This document shows positions 35,096 through 43,851 of a stretch of 47,205 bases of DNA, piece by piece. Each line of letters begins with the position of its first letter. The first letter of the stretch is position 1. The stretch spans positions 1-47,205 of the forward strand of contig CAMCNE010000008.1 of assembly GCA_945875935.1 (NCBI GenBank), read 5' to 3'. Below the pieces are notes generated by a model. It did no database searches, was not told where the DNA came from, and saw nothing but the letters and a program-made list of their open reading frames with translations. The translations under genes and the position numbers were made by a program. This DNA comes from Bordetella parapertussis. GTDB lineage: Bacteria; Pseudomonadota; Gammaproteobacteria; Burkholderiales; Burkholderiaceae_C.

Positions 35096-36376
35096 GTGGA
35101 CCTTTTTGCCAAGGACGAATTCATCGAGCCGGCTCGCCCGGCTGCCAAGCGCACACGTCAGGCCGAGGTGCGCTGGGGATCGCGCGTGGTGACCATCGGC
35201 GGCTCGGCTCCGGTTCGTGTGCAGTCGATGACCAACACCGACACCGTCGACGTGATTGGCACCGCGATCCAGGTCAAGGAACTGGCGGTGGCGGGCTCGG
35301 AGCTGGTACGCATCACGGTCAACACGCCGGAGGCCGCAGCGGCGGTGCCGCACATTCGCGAGCAGCTCGACCGCATGGGCATCGACGTGCCGCTGGTGGG
35401 TGACTTTCACTACAACGGCCACCGCCTGCTCAGCGAGCACCCGGCTTGCGCCGAGGCGCTGTCGAAGTACCGCATCAATCCCGGCAACGTCGGCAAGGGT
35501 GACAAGGGTGATCGCCAGTTCGCGCAGATGATCGAAATCGCCGCGCGCCACGACAAGGCGGTTCGCATCGGCGTGAATTGGGGCAGCCTCGATGCCGACT
35601 TGCTGGCCCAGATGATGGACGACAACGCCAAGCTGCCACAGCCGCGCGAGCCACAGCAAATCATGTATCGCGCGCTCATCACCTCGGCGATCACCTCGGC
35701 ACGGCGCGCTGAAGAGCTGGGCTTGCGTGGTGACCAGATCATCCTGTCTTGCAAGATGTCTGGCGTGCAGGATCTCGTCAGCGTGTATCGCGCGCTGGCC
35801 CAGCGTTGCGATTACGCGCTGCATCTCGGCCTGACGGAAGCCGGCATGGGCACCAAGGGCACGGTGGCCTCGGCCGCAGCACTCGCCTTGCTGCTGCAAG
35901 AAGGTATCGGCGACACCATCCGCGTGTCGCTCACGCCGCAGCCCGGCGAAGCGCGCACCCAGGAAGTGGTGGTGGCGCTCGAGGTGCTGCAGTCGCTGGG
36001 CCTGCGATCGTTCAACCCCAGCGTCACCGCCTGCCCAGGTTGTGGGCGCACCACCAGCACCACCTTCCAGGAACTCGCCAAGCAGATCGACGATCACCTG
36101 CGTGCGCAGATGCCGGTATGGCGGGCGCGTTACCCCGGTGTCGAGTCCATGAAGGTGGCGGTGATGGGTTGCATCGTCAACGGCCCCGGCGAGAGCAAGC
36201 ATGCAGACATCGGCATCAGTCTTCCCGGCACCGGAGAGGCGCCGGCAGCTCCGGTTTTCATCGATGGTGAAAAGGCGCTGACCCTGCGCGGCGAGCGCAT
36301 CGCCGAGGAATTCCACGCGCTGGTCGAGTCCTACATCGAAAAAAGATACGGTGCATCTGCCGAGGTCGTGAGCTGA
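35096..36376 (+). CDS. ispG: 4-hydroxy-3-methylbut-2-enyl diphosphate synthase IspG
   Basis: 426 residues from GTG 35096; ATG 35090 gives 428. AGGAGG at 35083-35088 is 7 nt from the GTG but only 1 nt from the ATG, which favours GTG. IspG is the Fe-S enzyme of the MEP isoprenoid pathway. Cluster cysteines are visible in TACPGCGRTT and MGCIVNGPGE. The TIM-barrel N-terminal half contains VQSMTNTDTVDV near residue 44 and YRINPGNVGKGDK. It is immediately downstream of rodZ and upstream of hisS, the usual betaproteobacterial order. Confidence 0.97.
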   Translation: MDLFAKDEFIEPARPAAKRTRQAEVRWGSRVVTIGGSAPVRVQSMTNTDTVDVIGTAIQVKELAVAGSELVRITVNTPEAAAAVPHIREQLDRMGIDVPLVGDFHYNGHRLLSEHPACAEALSKYRINPGNVGKGDKGDRQFAQMIEIAARHDKAVRIGVNWGSLDADLLAQMMDDNAKLPQPREPQQIMYRALITSAITSARRAEELGLRGDQIILSCKMSGVQDLVSVYRALAQRCDYALHLGLTEAGMGTKGTVASAAALALLLQEGIGDTIRVSLTPQPGEARTQEVVVALEVLQSLGLRSFNPSVTACPGCGRTTSTTFQELAKQIDDHLRAQMPVWRARYPGVESMKVAVMGCIVNGPGESKHADIGISLPGTGEAPAAPVFIDGEKALTLRGERIAEEFHALVESYIEKRYGASAEVVS

Positions 36377-36475
36377 GCATCGCCTGGCCCTGCAAGGCCT
36401 GCCGAGGCTGCCCCGCTGCCTACGGGTGAGGCTGCGCGCAGCGTGGCGAGTGCCCACTGAACCATAGAGAACCGA

Positions 36476-37771
36476 ATGAGCGAAACCATCAAGGCCGTCA
36501 AAGGCATGAACGACATCCTGCCGCCCGAGTCGGCGCGCTGGGACTGGCTCGAAGAGCGTGTGCGCTCGCTGATGTCCCGCCACGGCTACGTGGGCGTGCG
36601 CACGCCCATCGTCGAGCCCACAGCGCTGTTCGTGCGCGGGCTGGGCGAAGTCACCGACATCGTCGAAAAGGAGATGTACTCCTTCGAGGATTCGATGAAC
36701 GGCGACCGACTCACGCTGCGACCCGAAAACACCGCTGGCGTGGTGCGCGCCATCACCGAGCACTCCCTGCTGCGCGATGGGGGCAAGCGCCTGTACTACA
36801 TCGGCCCGATGTTTCGCCACGAGCGCCCGCAAAAGGGCCGCTACCGGCAGTTCCATCAGGTGGGCGCCGAGGCGCTGGGCTATGCCGGCCCCGATGTCGA
36901 CGCCGAACTGATCCTGATGTGCCGCATGCTGTGGCGCGAGCTGGGTCTGGTCGAAGGGCGCGACGTGCGGCTTGAGATCAACAGCCTCGGCCAGCCCGAC
37001 GAGAGACGCGCGCATCGCGAGGCGCTGATTGCTCACTTCGAGGCTCATGCCGAATTGCTCGACGAAGACGCCAAGCGCCGCTTGCGCAGCAATCCGCTGC
37101 GCATCCTCGACACCAAGAACCCCGCCATGCAGACGGTGGTGGAGTCCGCGCCGCAACTGATGTCCTTCCTGGGCGCCGAATCGCTGGCGCATTTGGATGC
37201 GGTTCGCGCCTCGCTTGATGCTGTGGGTCAGCCCTACCGCGTCAACCCGCGTCTGGTGCGCGGCATGGATTACTACAACCTCACCGTGTTCGAATGGGTC
37301 ACCGAGCGTCTCGGCTCGCAAGGCACGGTGTGCGGCGGAGGGCGCTACGACACACTGATCGAGCAGCTGGGCGGAAAACCGGCGCCGGCGGTCGGTTGGG
37401 GGCTGGGCATCGAGCGCTTGCTGCTGCTGCTGCAAGAAGCTGGAGTCGAAGCCCCTGAAGTGCGGCCCAACGCCTATGCGGTGGTGACGGCCGCCAGCTC
37501 GATGCCCGTCGTGCTGCGGACCATCGACGCACTGCGCGCGTGCGGGGTGTCGGTGTTGATGAGTGCCGCGGGTCGCGAGGGTCTGGGCAGCATGAAGTCC
37601 CAATTCAAGCGCGCCGATGCCAGCGGGGCCGATTACGCGCTGATCTTTGGCGACGACGAGATGTCCAGAGGCGAAGTCGCGGTCAAGCCGCTGCGCAATG
37701 CCGATGAGCCTCAACAGAGCTATGTGCTTGCCGAAGTCAGCCACTGGGCGACGCGGCTGCGCAACGCATAA
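36476..37771 (+). CDS. hisS: Histidyl-tRNA synthetase
   Basis: 431 residues. A class II aminoacyl-tRNA synthetase charging tRNA-His. The N-terminal KAVKGMNDILPPES, motif 1/2 region with GPMFRHERPQKGRYRQFHQV, and the histidine-specific LVRGMDYYNLTVFEWV are clear. Motif 3 is in GWGLGIERLLLLL. The C-terminal anticodon domain follows (~330-431). A paralogue without aminoacylation function, hisZ, lies 8 kb downstream. The 99-nt gap before it has no terminator, so it may be in one transcript with ispG. Confidence 0.98.
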   Translation: MSETIKAVKGMNDILPPESARWDWLEERVRSLMSRHGYVGVRTPIVEPTALFVRGLGEVTDIVEKEMYSFEDSMNGDRLTLRPENTAGVVRAITEHSLLRDGGKRLYYIGPMFRHERPQKGRYRQFHQVGAEALGYAGPDVDAELILMCRMLWRELGLVEGRDVRLEINSLGQPDERRAHREALIAHFEAHAELLDEDAKRRLRSNPLRILDTKNPAMQTVVESAPQLMSFLGAESLAHLDAVRASLDAVGQPYRVNPRLVRGMDYYNLTVFEWVTERLGSQGTVCGGGRYDTLIEQLGGKPAPAVGWGLGIERLLLLLQEAGVEAPEVRPNAYAVVTAASSMPVVLRTIDALRACGVSVLMSAAGREGLGSMKSQFKRADASGADYALIFGDDEMSRGEVAVKPLRNADEPQQSYVLAEVSHWATRLRNA

Positions 37772-37800
37772 TTCCCAGTTACCCGGACATCACCTCATTC

Positions 37801-38484
37801 ATGGCCTCGCATCTCGATCTCGAAGAACAAGAACAGCTTGATTCAGTCAAGCGCTTCTGGAGCCAGTACGGCAACCTCGTCGTCGGCGTGTTGATAGTGG
37901 CGCTGGCGAGTTTTTCCGCCTGGAATGGCTGGAACTGGTGGCAGCGGGATCAGTCCGTGAAGGCTGCGGCGATGTTCGACGAGCTCTCCCGAGCCGGCCA
38001 GGCTGGTGACGCCGAGCGCACGGGTCGCATCTTCACCGACCTCAAGGACCGCTACGGCAGCACGGCTTTCGCCGAACAGGGCGGCTTGCTCAATGCGCGA
38101 GTCCAGGCTGACGCTGGTCAGGTGGATGCCGCCAAGGCTGCGCTCGAGTGGGTCGGCGCCAATGCCACCGAAATGGAGTACCAGACCGTTGCCCATTTGC
38201 GTCTGGCTGGTTTGCTGCTTGACGCCAAGCAGTACGACGAGGCCTTGAAGCAACTTCAGGCTGCCACGGCCCCCGGCTTCGAGGCGCTGGTGGACGATCG
38301 GCGTGGCGACGTGCTGTTCGCGCAGGGCAAGCCCGACGAGGCGAAAGCAGCCTATCAAAAATCCTGGCAGGCCATGGATCCCAAACTTGACTACCGCAGA
38401 CTGGTCGAGGCCAAGCTGGTTTCATTGGGCTCGCCGCCGGCTGCGGATGGTTCGCAATCCACGGGCGCAGGAGACTCGAAATGA
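37801..38484 (+). CDS. YfgM-family membrane-anchored TPR protein
   Basis: 227 residues. A short cytoplasmic N-terminus (LDLEEQEQLDSVKRFWSQYG) precedes one membrane segment (~23-43, NLVVGVLIVALASFSAWNGW), and the rest is a periplasmic TPR-like domain. YfgM in E. coli associates with the SecYEG translocon and the PpiD chaperone. Position between hisS and bamB matches E. coli gene order (hisS-yfgM-bamB-der). The stop overlaps bamB (ATGA, 38481-38484). The family is clear; the detailed role is inferred from E. coli. Confidence 0.9.
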   Translation: MASHLDLEEQEQLDSVKRFWSQYGNLVVGVLIVALASFSAWNGWNWWQRDQSVKAAAMFDELSRAGQAGDAERTGRIFTDLKDRYGSTAFAEQGGLLNARVQADAGQVDAAKAALEWVGANATEMEYQTVAHLRLAGLLLDAKQYDEALKQLQAATAPGFEALVDDRRGDVLFAQGKPDEAKAAYQKSWQAMDPKLDYRRLVEAKLVSLGSPPAADGSQSTGAGDSK

Positions 38485-39596
38485 GGCGCCTTTCCGGTCT
38501 GTGGTTGTGCTTGCTGCTGGTGGGTCTGGCGGCTTGTTCATCGGGCCCCAAAAAGCCCCCGCCCACGCCGCTGGCAGATATCAAACCCCAGATCACCGGA
38601 CGCGTGGTGTGGAGCTCACGCATCTCGAGCATCGGTTTTCCCATGTCGGTCGCGGTCAACGCAGGCCAGTTCACTGTGGCTGCATCTGATGGCACCGTGA
38701 TGGCCCTTGACGCTGAAAGCGGCCGCGTGATCTGGAAGGGCAACGCGGGTGCTCAGTTGTCTGCCGGCGTGGGCAGCGATGGCAAGACCGCGGCCGTCGT
38801 CACGGAGGATGGCAATGTGGTGGCCATGGATGCGGGCAAGGTGCTTTGGTCGGTGCCGCTTGCCACGCGGGTGGTGTCTGCCCCGCTGGTGGCTGGTGGC
38901 CGAGTTTTCGTGATGGGTGTCGACCGCAGCGTTGCAGCCTTTGACGCCAAGGATGGTTTTCGCCTGTGGTCGGTGCCGCGTTCGGGCGATCCCTTGAACC
39001 TGTCCCAGACGGGCGTGCTCGCGCCGTTCAAGGACACCTTGCTGGCAGGACAAAGTTCCAAGCTGGCCGGCCTGGATCCACTCAGTGGCGGCATACGCTG
39101 GGAGGTGGCGCTGGCCATGCCGCGTGGCACCAATGAAATCGAGCGTCTGGCCGATCTGGTTGGTCCTGCCGTGAGGGTGGGTGACTTCATTTGTGCGCGC
39201 TCGTTCCAGTCATCTGTGGGTTGTGTGGATGCCCAGAACGGCAAATTGCTTTGGAGCCGCAACGCAGGCGGGCGCATGGGCGTGGCCGCCGACGCCAAGT
39301 ATTTGGTGGCTGCCGATGCGTCGGATCGCATCACCGCCTGGAAGATGGGCTCGGGTGAGGTGGCGTGGACATCAGACGTCTACCTCTTTCGCAGCCTGTC
39401 CACGCCTTTGATCGTCGGACCGGTGGTGACGTTTGGCGATCTTGAAGGCAACCTCATCTTCCTGTCCACGGACAAGGGCGCGGCGCAGTTGCGCGTGCCT
39501 ACGGACGGCAGCCCACTGGCAGCGGCGCCCGTCGTTTCAGGCATGACTTTGCTGGCAGTCACCCAGAACGGCGGCCTGTTCGCTTTGCGGCCTTGA
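38481..39596 (+). CDS. bamB: Outer-membrane assembly lipoprotein BamB
   Basis: 371 residues. The signal ends in lipobox LAAC with lipidated Cys18. The mature protein consists of repeated beta-propeller blades of PQQ-like type: DGTVMALDAESGRVIWKGN, EDGNVVAMDAGKVLWSVPL, RSVAAFDAKDGFRLWSV and others. BamB is an accessory BAM subunit binding BamA. It is coupled with the yfgM-like gene by a 4-nt overlap and precedes der by 34 nt. Its partner bamD is at 27.1-27.9 kb in the same window. Confidence 0.95.
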   Translation: MRRLSGLWLCLLLVGLAACSSGPKKPPPTPLADIKPQITGRVVWSSRISSIGFPMSVAVNAGQFTVAASDGTVMALDAESGRVIWKGNAGAQLSAGVGSDGKTAAVVTEDGNVVAMDAGKVLWSVPLATRVVSAPLVAGGRVFVMGVDRSVAAFDAKDGFRLWSVPRSGDPLNLSQTGVLAPFKDTLLAGQSSKLAGLDPLSGGIRWEVALAMPRGTNEIERLADLVGPAVRVGDFICARSFQSSVGCVDAQNGKLLWSRNAGGRMGVAADAKYLVAADASDRITAWKMGSGEVAWTSDVYLFRSLSTPLIVGPVVTFGDLEGNLIFLSTDKGAAQLRVPTDGSPLAAAPVVSGMTLLAVTQNGGLFALRP

Positions 39597-39630
39597 CCCT
39601 GCTGGCTGCGCTGCCACAAAGCGCTTCCTC

Positions 39631-40962
39631 ATGAAACCCGTCATTGCCATCGTGGGCCGACCCAACGTCGGCAAGTCGACCCTGTTCAACCGGTTGACCA
39701 AGTCGCGCGATGCCATCGTGGCGGACTTCGCCGGCCTCACGCGGGACCGCCACTATGGCGACGGTCGCATCGGAGACCGCGAGTTCATCGTCATCGACAC
39801 CGGGGGCTTTGAGCCGACCTGCGACAGCGGCATCGTCAAGGAAATGGCCAAGCAGACCCGCCAGGCGGTTGCCGAAGCCGACGCCGTGATCTTCGTGGTC
39901 GACATTCGCGCCGGCTTGTCGGCTCAGGACCATGACATCGCCCGTTACCTGCGCACCGTGGGCAAGACGGTGCTGCTGGCAGCCAACAAGGCCGAGGGCA
40001 TGGTCGAGTCGCCCCTGCTGGGTGAGTTTTTCGAACTGGGCATGGGCAGCCCGCACCCGATTTCGTCCGCTCACGGGCAGGGCATTCGCAGCCTTACCGA
40101 TGCGGTGCTGGAAGGTTTCGATTTCCTTGATGAGGAGCCCGAACCGCAGGAAGATGCGCCAATCCGTCTGGCCGTCGCCGGCCGCCCGAACGTGGGCAAG
40201 TCCACCCTCATCAACACCTGGCTCGGCGAAGAGCGGTTGGTCGCTTTCGACATGCCCGGCACCACGCGCGATGCCATCACCGTGCCTTTCGAGCGCCACG
40301 GTCAAAAGTTTGAACTCATCGATACCGCCGGCCTGCGCCGCAAGGGCAAGGTCTTCGAGGCGATCGAGAAATTCTCGGTGGTCAAGACCCTTCAGGCCAT
40401 CTCGGATGCCAACGTGGTGCTGCTGTTGCTCGATGCCACGCTCGGCGTGAGCGAGCAGGACGCGCACATCGCAGGCTACATCCTGGAAAGCGGCCGCGCG
40501 GTTGTCATCGCGGTCAACAAGTGGGATGCGGTTGACGACTACCAGAAGCAGCTGCTTCAGCGCTCGATCGAGCAACGTCTGGCATTCCTGAAATTTGCGC
40601 CGGTGATGAACATCTCCGCCATCAAGCGACAGGGACTGGCGCCCGTGTGGAAGGCTATCGCCGATGCGCATTCGTCCGCGGTTCGCAAGATGCCCACGCC
40701 TGTGCTCACGCGTTTGCTGCTCGATGCGGTCGAGCACCAGGCACCCAAGCGTGCGGGGATGTTCCGGCCCAAGATGCGTTACGCGCACCAAGGCGGCATG
40801 AACCCGCCCATCGTCATCGTGCACGGCAACTCTCTCGAGCACGTGACCGAGGCCTACAAGCGCTTTCTAGAAGGACGCATTCGCGACCACTTCAAGCTCA
40901 CTGGAACGCCTTTGCGCATTGAAATGCGCTCCAGCAAAAACCCGTTCGATGGCAAGGACTGA
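39631..40962 (+). CDS. der: Ribosome-assembly GTPase Der (EngA)
   Basis: 443 residues. Der carries two G domains in tandem and helps 50S ribosome maturation. G1 motifs are IVGRPNVGKSTLFN near residue 6 and VAGRPNVGKSTLIN near residue 183. G3 motifs are DTGGFE and DTAGLR, and G4 motifs are ANKAEG and VNKWDA. The C-terminal KH-like domain (~355-443) ends with SSKNPFDGKD. The first G4 is ANKAE rather than the usual NKxD, a known kind of variation in this domain. It is followed by hfq after 80 nt. Confidence 0.97.
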   Translation: MKPVIAIVGRPNVGKSTLFNRLTKSRDAIVADFAGLTRDRHYGDGRIGDREFIVIDTGGFEPTCDSGIVKEMAKQTRQAVAEADAVIFVVDIRAGLSAQDHDIARYLRTVGKTVLLAANKAEGMVESPLLGEFFELGMGSPHPISSAHGQGIRSLTDAVLEGFDFLDEEPEPQEDAPIRLAVAGRPNVGKSTLINTWLGEERLVAFDMPGTTRDAITVPFERHGQKFELIDTAGLRRKGKVFEAIEKFSVVKTLQAISDANVVLLLLDATLGVSEQDAHIAGYILESGRAVVIAVNKWDAVDDYQKQLLQRSIEQRLAFLKFAPVMNISAIKRQGLAPVWKAIADAHSSAVRKMPTPVLTRLLLDAVEHQAPKRAGMFRPKMRYAHQGGMNPPIVIVHGNSLEHVTEAYKRFLEGRIRDHFKLTGTPLRIEMRSSKNPFDGKD

Positions 40963-41000
40963 GGGCTTTTGGAAGCAAGCTGTGAGGCTGGATTTTGCTG

Positions 41001-41037
41001 TGTTAAGGTCTCTTTTTAACAACCTTGAACACGGAGG
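41001..41037 (+). promoter_or_regulatory. hfq leader with two alternative hairpins and SD
   Basis: TGTTAA (41001-41006) can pair with TTAACA (41016-41021). Alternatively TTAAGGT (41003-41009) can pair with ACCTTGA (41022-41028) in a 7-bp stem including one wobble. The two forms exclude each other because they share bases. GGAGG (41033-41037) follows directly. Hfq is known to repress its own mRNA in E. coli, so a structured leader is plausible here. Confidence 0.4.
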
Positions 41038-41042
41038 ATATC

Positions 41043-41285
41043 GTGAATAACAAAGGCCAACTCCTGCAGGATCCCTTCCTCAACCTGCTGCGCAAAGAGC
41101 ACGTTCCGGTGTCGATCTATCTGGTCAACGGCATCAAGTTGCAAGGTCAGATCGAGTCCTTCGATCAGTACGTGGTTCTGCTTCGCAACACCGTGACACA
41201 GATGGTCTACAAGCACGCCATATCCACCGTGGTGCCGGGCCGCGCAGTCAACTTCACCTCGGCCGATACGCCGGAGATGACTTGA
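41043..41285 (+). CDS. hfq: RNA chaperone Hfq
   Basis: 80 residues from GTG 41043, chosen because GGAGG (41033-41037) lies 5 nt upstream and family proteins begin near NKGQLLQDPFLN. The TTG at 41025 would add six residues. Sm1 (IYLVNGIKLQGQIESFDQYV) and Sm2 (VYKHAISTVVP) motifs are intact. Hfq forms a hexamer that pairs small RNAs with mRNAs. The C-terminal tail is very short (ten or so residues), as in many betaproteobacteria. It leads the hfq-hflX-hflK-hflC series. Confidence 0.98.
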   Translation: MNNKGQLLQDPFLNLLRKEHVPVSIYLVNGIKLQGQIESFDQYVVLLRNTVTQMVYKHAISTVVPGRAVNFTSADTPEMT

Positions 41286-41325
41286 GCGAGCGGGCCGCAA
41301 CGGCTTGTGGTTTGCAGGACCGGCC

Positions 41326-42576
41326 TTGAATTCACGCACTGACCTCGCAGACCCGTCGGATGCGGCGCGTGCCATTTTGGTGGGCGTGGAGATCGGCCGT
41401 TCTTCGTCATTCGATGAGTCGCTCGATGAACTCGCCTTGCTCGCAGAGTCGGCCGGAGACCTGCCGGTCGCGCGCATCATTGCGCGTCGCAAGAGCCCGG
41501 ATCCTGCACTTTTCGTGGGCAGCGGCAAAGCCGATGAGATCAAGTTGCTCGTCGCCATGCACCAAGCCGAGGTGGTGCTGTTCGATCAGGCGCTGGGCGC
41601 AGCCCAGCAGCGCAACCTCGAGCGTCACCTCGGCGTGGCGGTGGCAGACCGCACCATGCTGATTCTTGAGATCTTTGGCGACCGTGCTCAAAGCCACGAA
41701 GGCAAACTGCAGGTTGAACTGGCCCGGCTGCAGTATCTGTCGACGCGCCTGGTGCGCCGCTGGAGTCACCTCGAGCGGCAGCGTGGCGGCATTGGTAACC
41801 GTGGTGGTCCGGGTGAAGCGCAGATCGAACTCGACCGCCGCATGATCGGCGAGCGAATCAAGTCGGTGAAAGAGCGTCTCGTGAAGGTCAAACGCCAGCG
41901 CAACACCCAGCGCCGTTCGCGTGAGCGCAGCCAGACCTTTCGGGTTTCTCTGGTGGGCTACACCAATGCGGGCAAATCCACCCTGTTCAATTTGCTGACC
42001 AAATCGCGCGCTTACGCTGCCGATCAGTTGTTCGCCACTCTCGACACCACCACGCGCCAGATGCATGTCGAGCGGGCCGGTCGTGGGGTGGCAATTTCCG
42101 ACACGGTGGGGTTCATCCGCGACTTGCCGCACAAGTTGGTCGAGGCCTTCGAAGCCACCTTGCAGGAAGCCGCTCAGGCTGACTTGCTGCTGCACGTCGT
42201 TGACGCTGCCAGCCCGAACCGTGCCGAGCAACTGGACGAGGTTCGGCGCGTTCTCGAGAGCATCGGGGCAGCCGACATCCCACAGTTGCTGGTGTTCAAT
42301 AAGGTGGACAAGCTCGAGCCAGACCAGATGCCGCGCGAGGCTATCGATGCGATCATGCAGGCAGACGGGCGTACCCTGCCTCGCGTTTTCGTCAGTGCCA
42401 CCGGTGGGCAGGGGCTTGATGCGCTTCGTCAACTCATCTGCGACGCCTGCATGGAAGAGAATTGGTTTTCTTCCTCGAAGATTCATCCTCAAACTCTGAG
42501 CGCGCCGACGTCAAGCGATGACGGCGATGTCGACACACTTTCAGCATTCACAGGGGTTCATACCCTCACCGCATGA
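41326..42576 (+). CDS. hflX: Ribosome-associated GTPase HflX
   Basis: 416 residues from TTG 41326, where AGGA (41316-41319) is 6 nt upstream; an upstream TTG at 41305 is also in frame but has no such site. HflX splits stalled or stressed ribosomes using GTP/ATP. The N-terminal domain contains the glycine-rich IGNRGGPGEAQIELDRR preceding a helical segment. The G domain has G1 GYTNAGKSTLFN, G3 DTVGFIRDLPH and G4 NKVDKLE. The stop overlaps hflK (ATGA, 42573-42576). Confidence 0.96.
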   Translation: MNSRTDLADPSDAARAILVGVEIGRSSSFDESLDELALLAESAGDLPVARIIARRKSPDPALFVGSGKADEIKLLVAMHQAEVVLFDQALGAAQQRNLERHLGVAVADRTMLILEIFGDRAQSHEGKLQVELARLQYLSTRLVRRWSHLERQRGGIGNRGGPGEAQIELDRRMIGERIKSVKERLVKVKRQRNTQRRSRERSQTFRVSLVGYTNAGKSTLFNLLTKSRAYAADQLFATLDTTTRQMHVERAGRGVAISDTVGFIRDLPHKLVEAFEATLQEAAQADLLLHVVDAASPNRAEQLDEVRRVLESIGAADIPQLLVFNKVDKLEPDQMPREAIDAIMQADGRTLPRVFVSATGGQGLDALRQLICDACMEENWFSSSKIHPQTLSAPTSSDDGDVDTLSAFTGVHTLTA

Positions 42577-43832
42577 AGACAAGCCGCACTCACGAAGACC
42601 CTCGCTCTTTCTCCGGGGGCATGGGCCGCTTGCGCCACATCAAGGCGCTTTTCGGTCCGTTCTGGAACAAAGGCGATGGCCCGCCCGATCTCGATGAACT
42701 GTGGCGCGACTTCAACAAGAAGCTCGGCGGCATGTTCTCGGGCAAGCCTGGCATGTCGCGGCCGCAGGGCCCAGGCGACGGTGGTGGCAAGCCGCCTGAT
42801 CTGAAGGGCGCCGGTATCGGGGTCGGTTTGATCGCAGGGGTGCTCGCGCTGCTTTGGCTGGCCAGCGGCTTTTTCATCGTGCAAGAAGGCCAGCAGGCGG
42901 TCGTCACCTCGTTCGGCAAGTTCAGCCACACGGCCGATGCAGGCTTCCAGTGGCGCATGCCTTATCCGTTCCAGGCCAGTGAAACGGTGGCGGTCACCCA
43001 ACTGCGCTCGGTGGAGGTGGGCAGAAATTCGGTGGTGCAAAGCACGGGTTTGCGCGACTCATCGATGCTGACGCAAGATGAAAACATCGTCGACATTCGT
43101 TTCACCGTTCAGTACCGATTGAAAGACGCCAGGGCGTACCTGTTTGAAAACCGAAACCCGGACGATGCGGTGGTTCAGGCTTCAGAGTCGGCCGTACGCG
43201 AGATCGTTGGCAAGAGCACGATGGACTCCGTGCTGTACGAGCAGCGCGACGCGATTGCCAATGAACTGGTCAAGTCCATCCAGACTCAGATCGACCGGCT
43301 CAGCACCGGCATCCTCATCGTCAACGTGAATGTGCAAAACGTCCAGGCCCCCGATCAGGTTCAGGCTGCATTCGACGATGCGTTCAAGGCCGGGGCCGAT
43401 CGCGAGCGGCTGAAGAACGAAGGCCAGGCCTACGCCAACGACGTGATTCCGAAAGCCCAAGGCACGGCAGCCCGCCTGCGCGAGGAGGCCGAGGGCTACA
43501 AGTCGCGCGTGGTGGCGCAGGCAGAGGGCGATTCGCAGCGCTTTGCCAGCGTTCTCGTCGAGTACCAAAAGGCGCCCGCCGTGACGCGAGATCGTCTGTA
43601 CATCGACACCATGCAGCAGGTCTACTCCAACGTCAGCAAGGTGCTGGTGGACAGCCGTGGCAACTCCAATTTGCTGTATCTGCCGCTGGACAAGCTGATG
43701 CAGCAAGCGGGCGCCGCATCCGCCCCGGTGGCTGAAACCACGCCAGCGCCTGCTCCCGCACCCGCTCAACAGGCACCTGCCGATTCACGCTCGCGCGATG
43801 GTCTGCGCGGCCGCGACCGCGACGGTCGCTGA
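42573..43832 (+). CDS. hflK: FtsH protease modulator HflK
   Basis: 419 residues. HflK and HflC form a membrane-bound SPFH (band 7) complex in the periplasm that surrounds and regulates FtsH. The cytoplasmic N-terminus (~1-80) is Gly-rich, followed by a membrane segment (~86-108, GVGLIAGVLALLWLASGFF), the SPFH domain from ~112, and a helical region with RLREEAEGYKSRVVAQAEGD. The final ~40 residues are Pro/Ala-rich ending in an Arg/Asp stretch. It overlaps hflX by 4 nt and precedes hflC by 19 nt. Confidence 0.96.
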   Translation: MKTSRTHEDPRSFSGGMGRLRHIKALFGPFWNKGDGPPDLDELWRDFNKKLGGMFSGKPGMSRPQGPGDGGGKPPDLKGAGIGVGLIAGVLALLWLASGFFIVQEGQQAVVTSFGKFSHTADAGFQWRMPYPFQASETVAVTQLRSVEVGRNSVVQSTGLRDSSMLTQDENIVDIRFTVQYRLKDARAYLFENRNPDDAVVQASESAVREIVGKSTMDSVLYEQRDAIANELVKSIQTQIDRLSTGILIVNVNVQNVQAPDQVQAAFDDAFKAGADRERLKNEGQAYANDVIPKAQGTAARLREEAEGYKSRVVAQAEGDSQRFASVLVEYQKAPAVTRDRLYIDTMQQVYSNVSKVLVDSRGNSNLLYLPLDKLMQQAGAASAPVAETTPAPAPAPAQQAPADSRSRDGLRGRDRDGR

Positions 43833-43851
43833 AAAACACGGAACGAAATCC

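Noticed and set aside
34793..37744. 983-codon open frame on the - strand across rodZ, ispG and hisS
   Set aside because: It lies opposite three clear family genes and its translation is His/Arg/Gln-rich without motifs.
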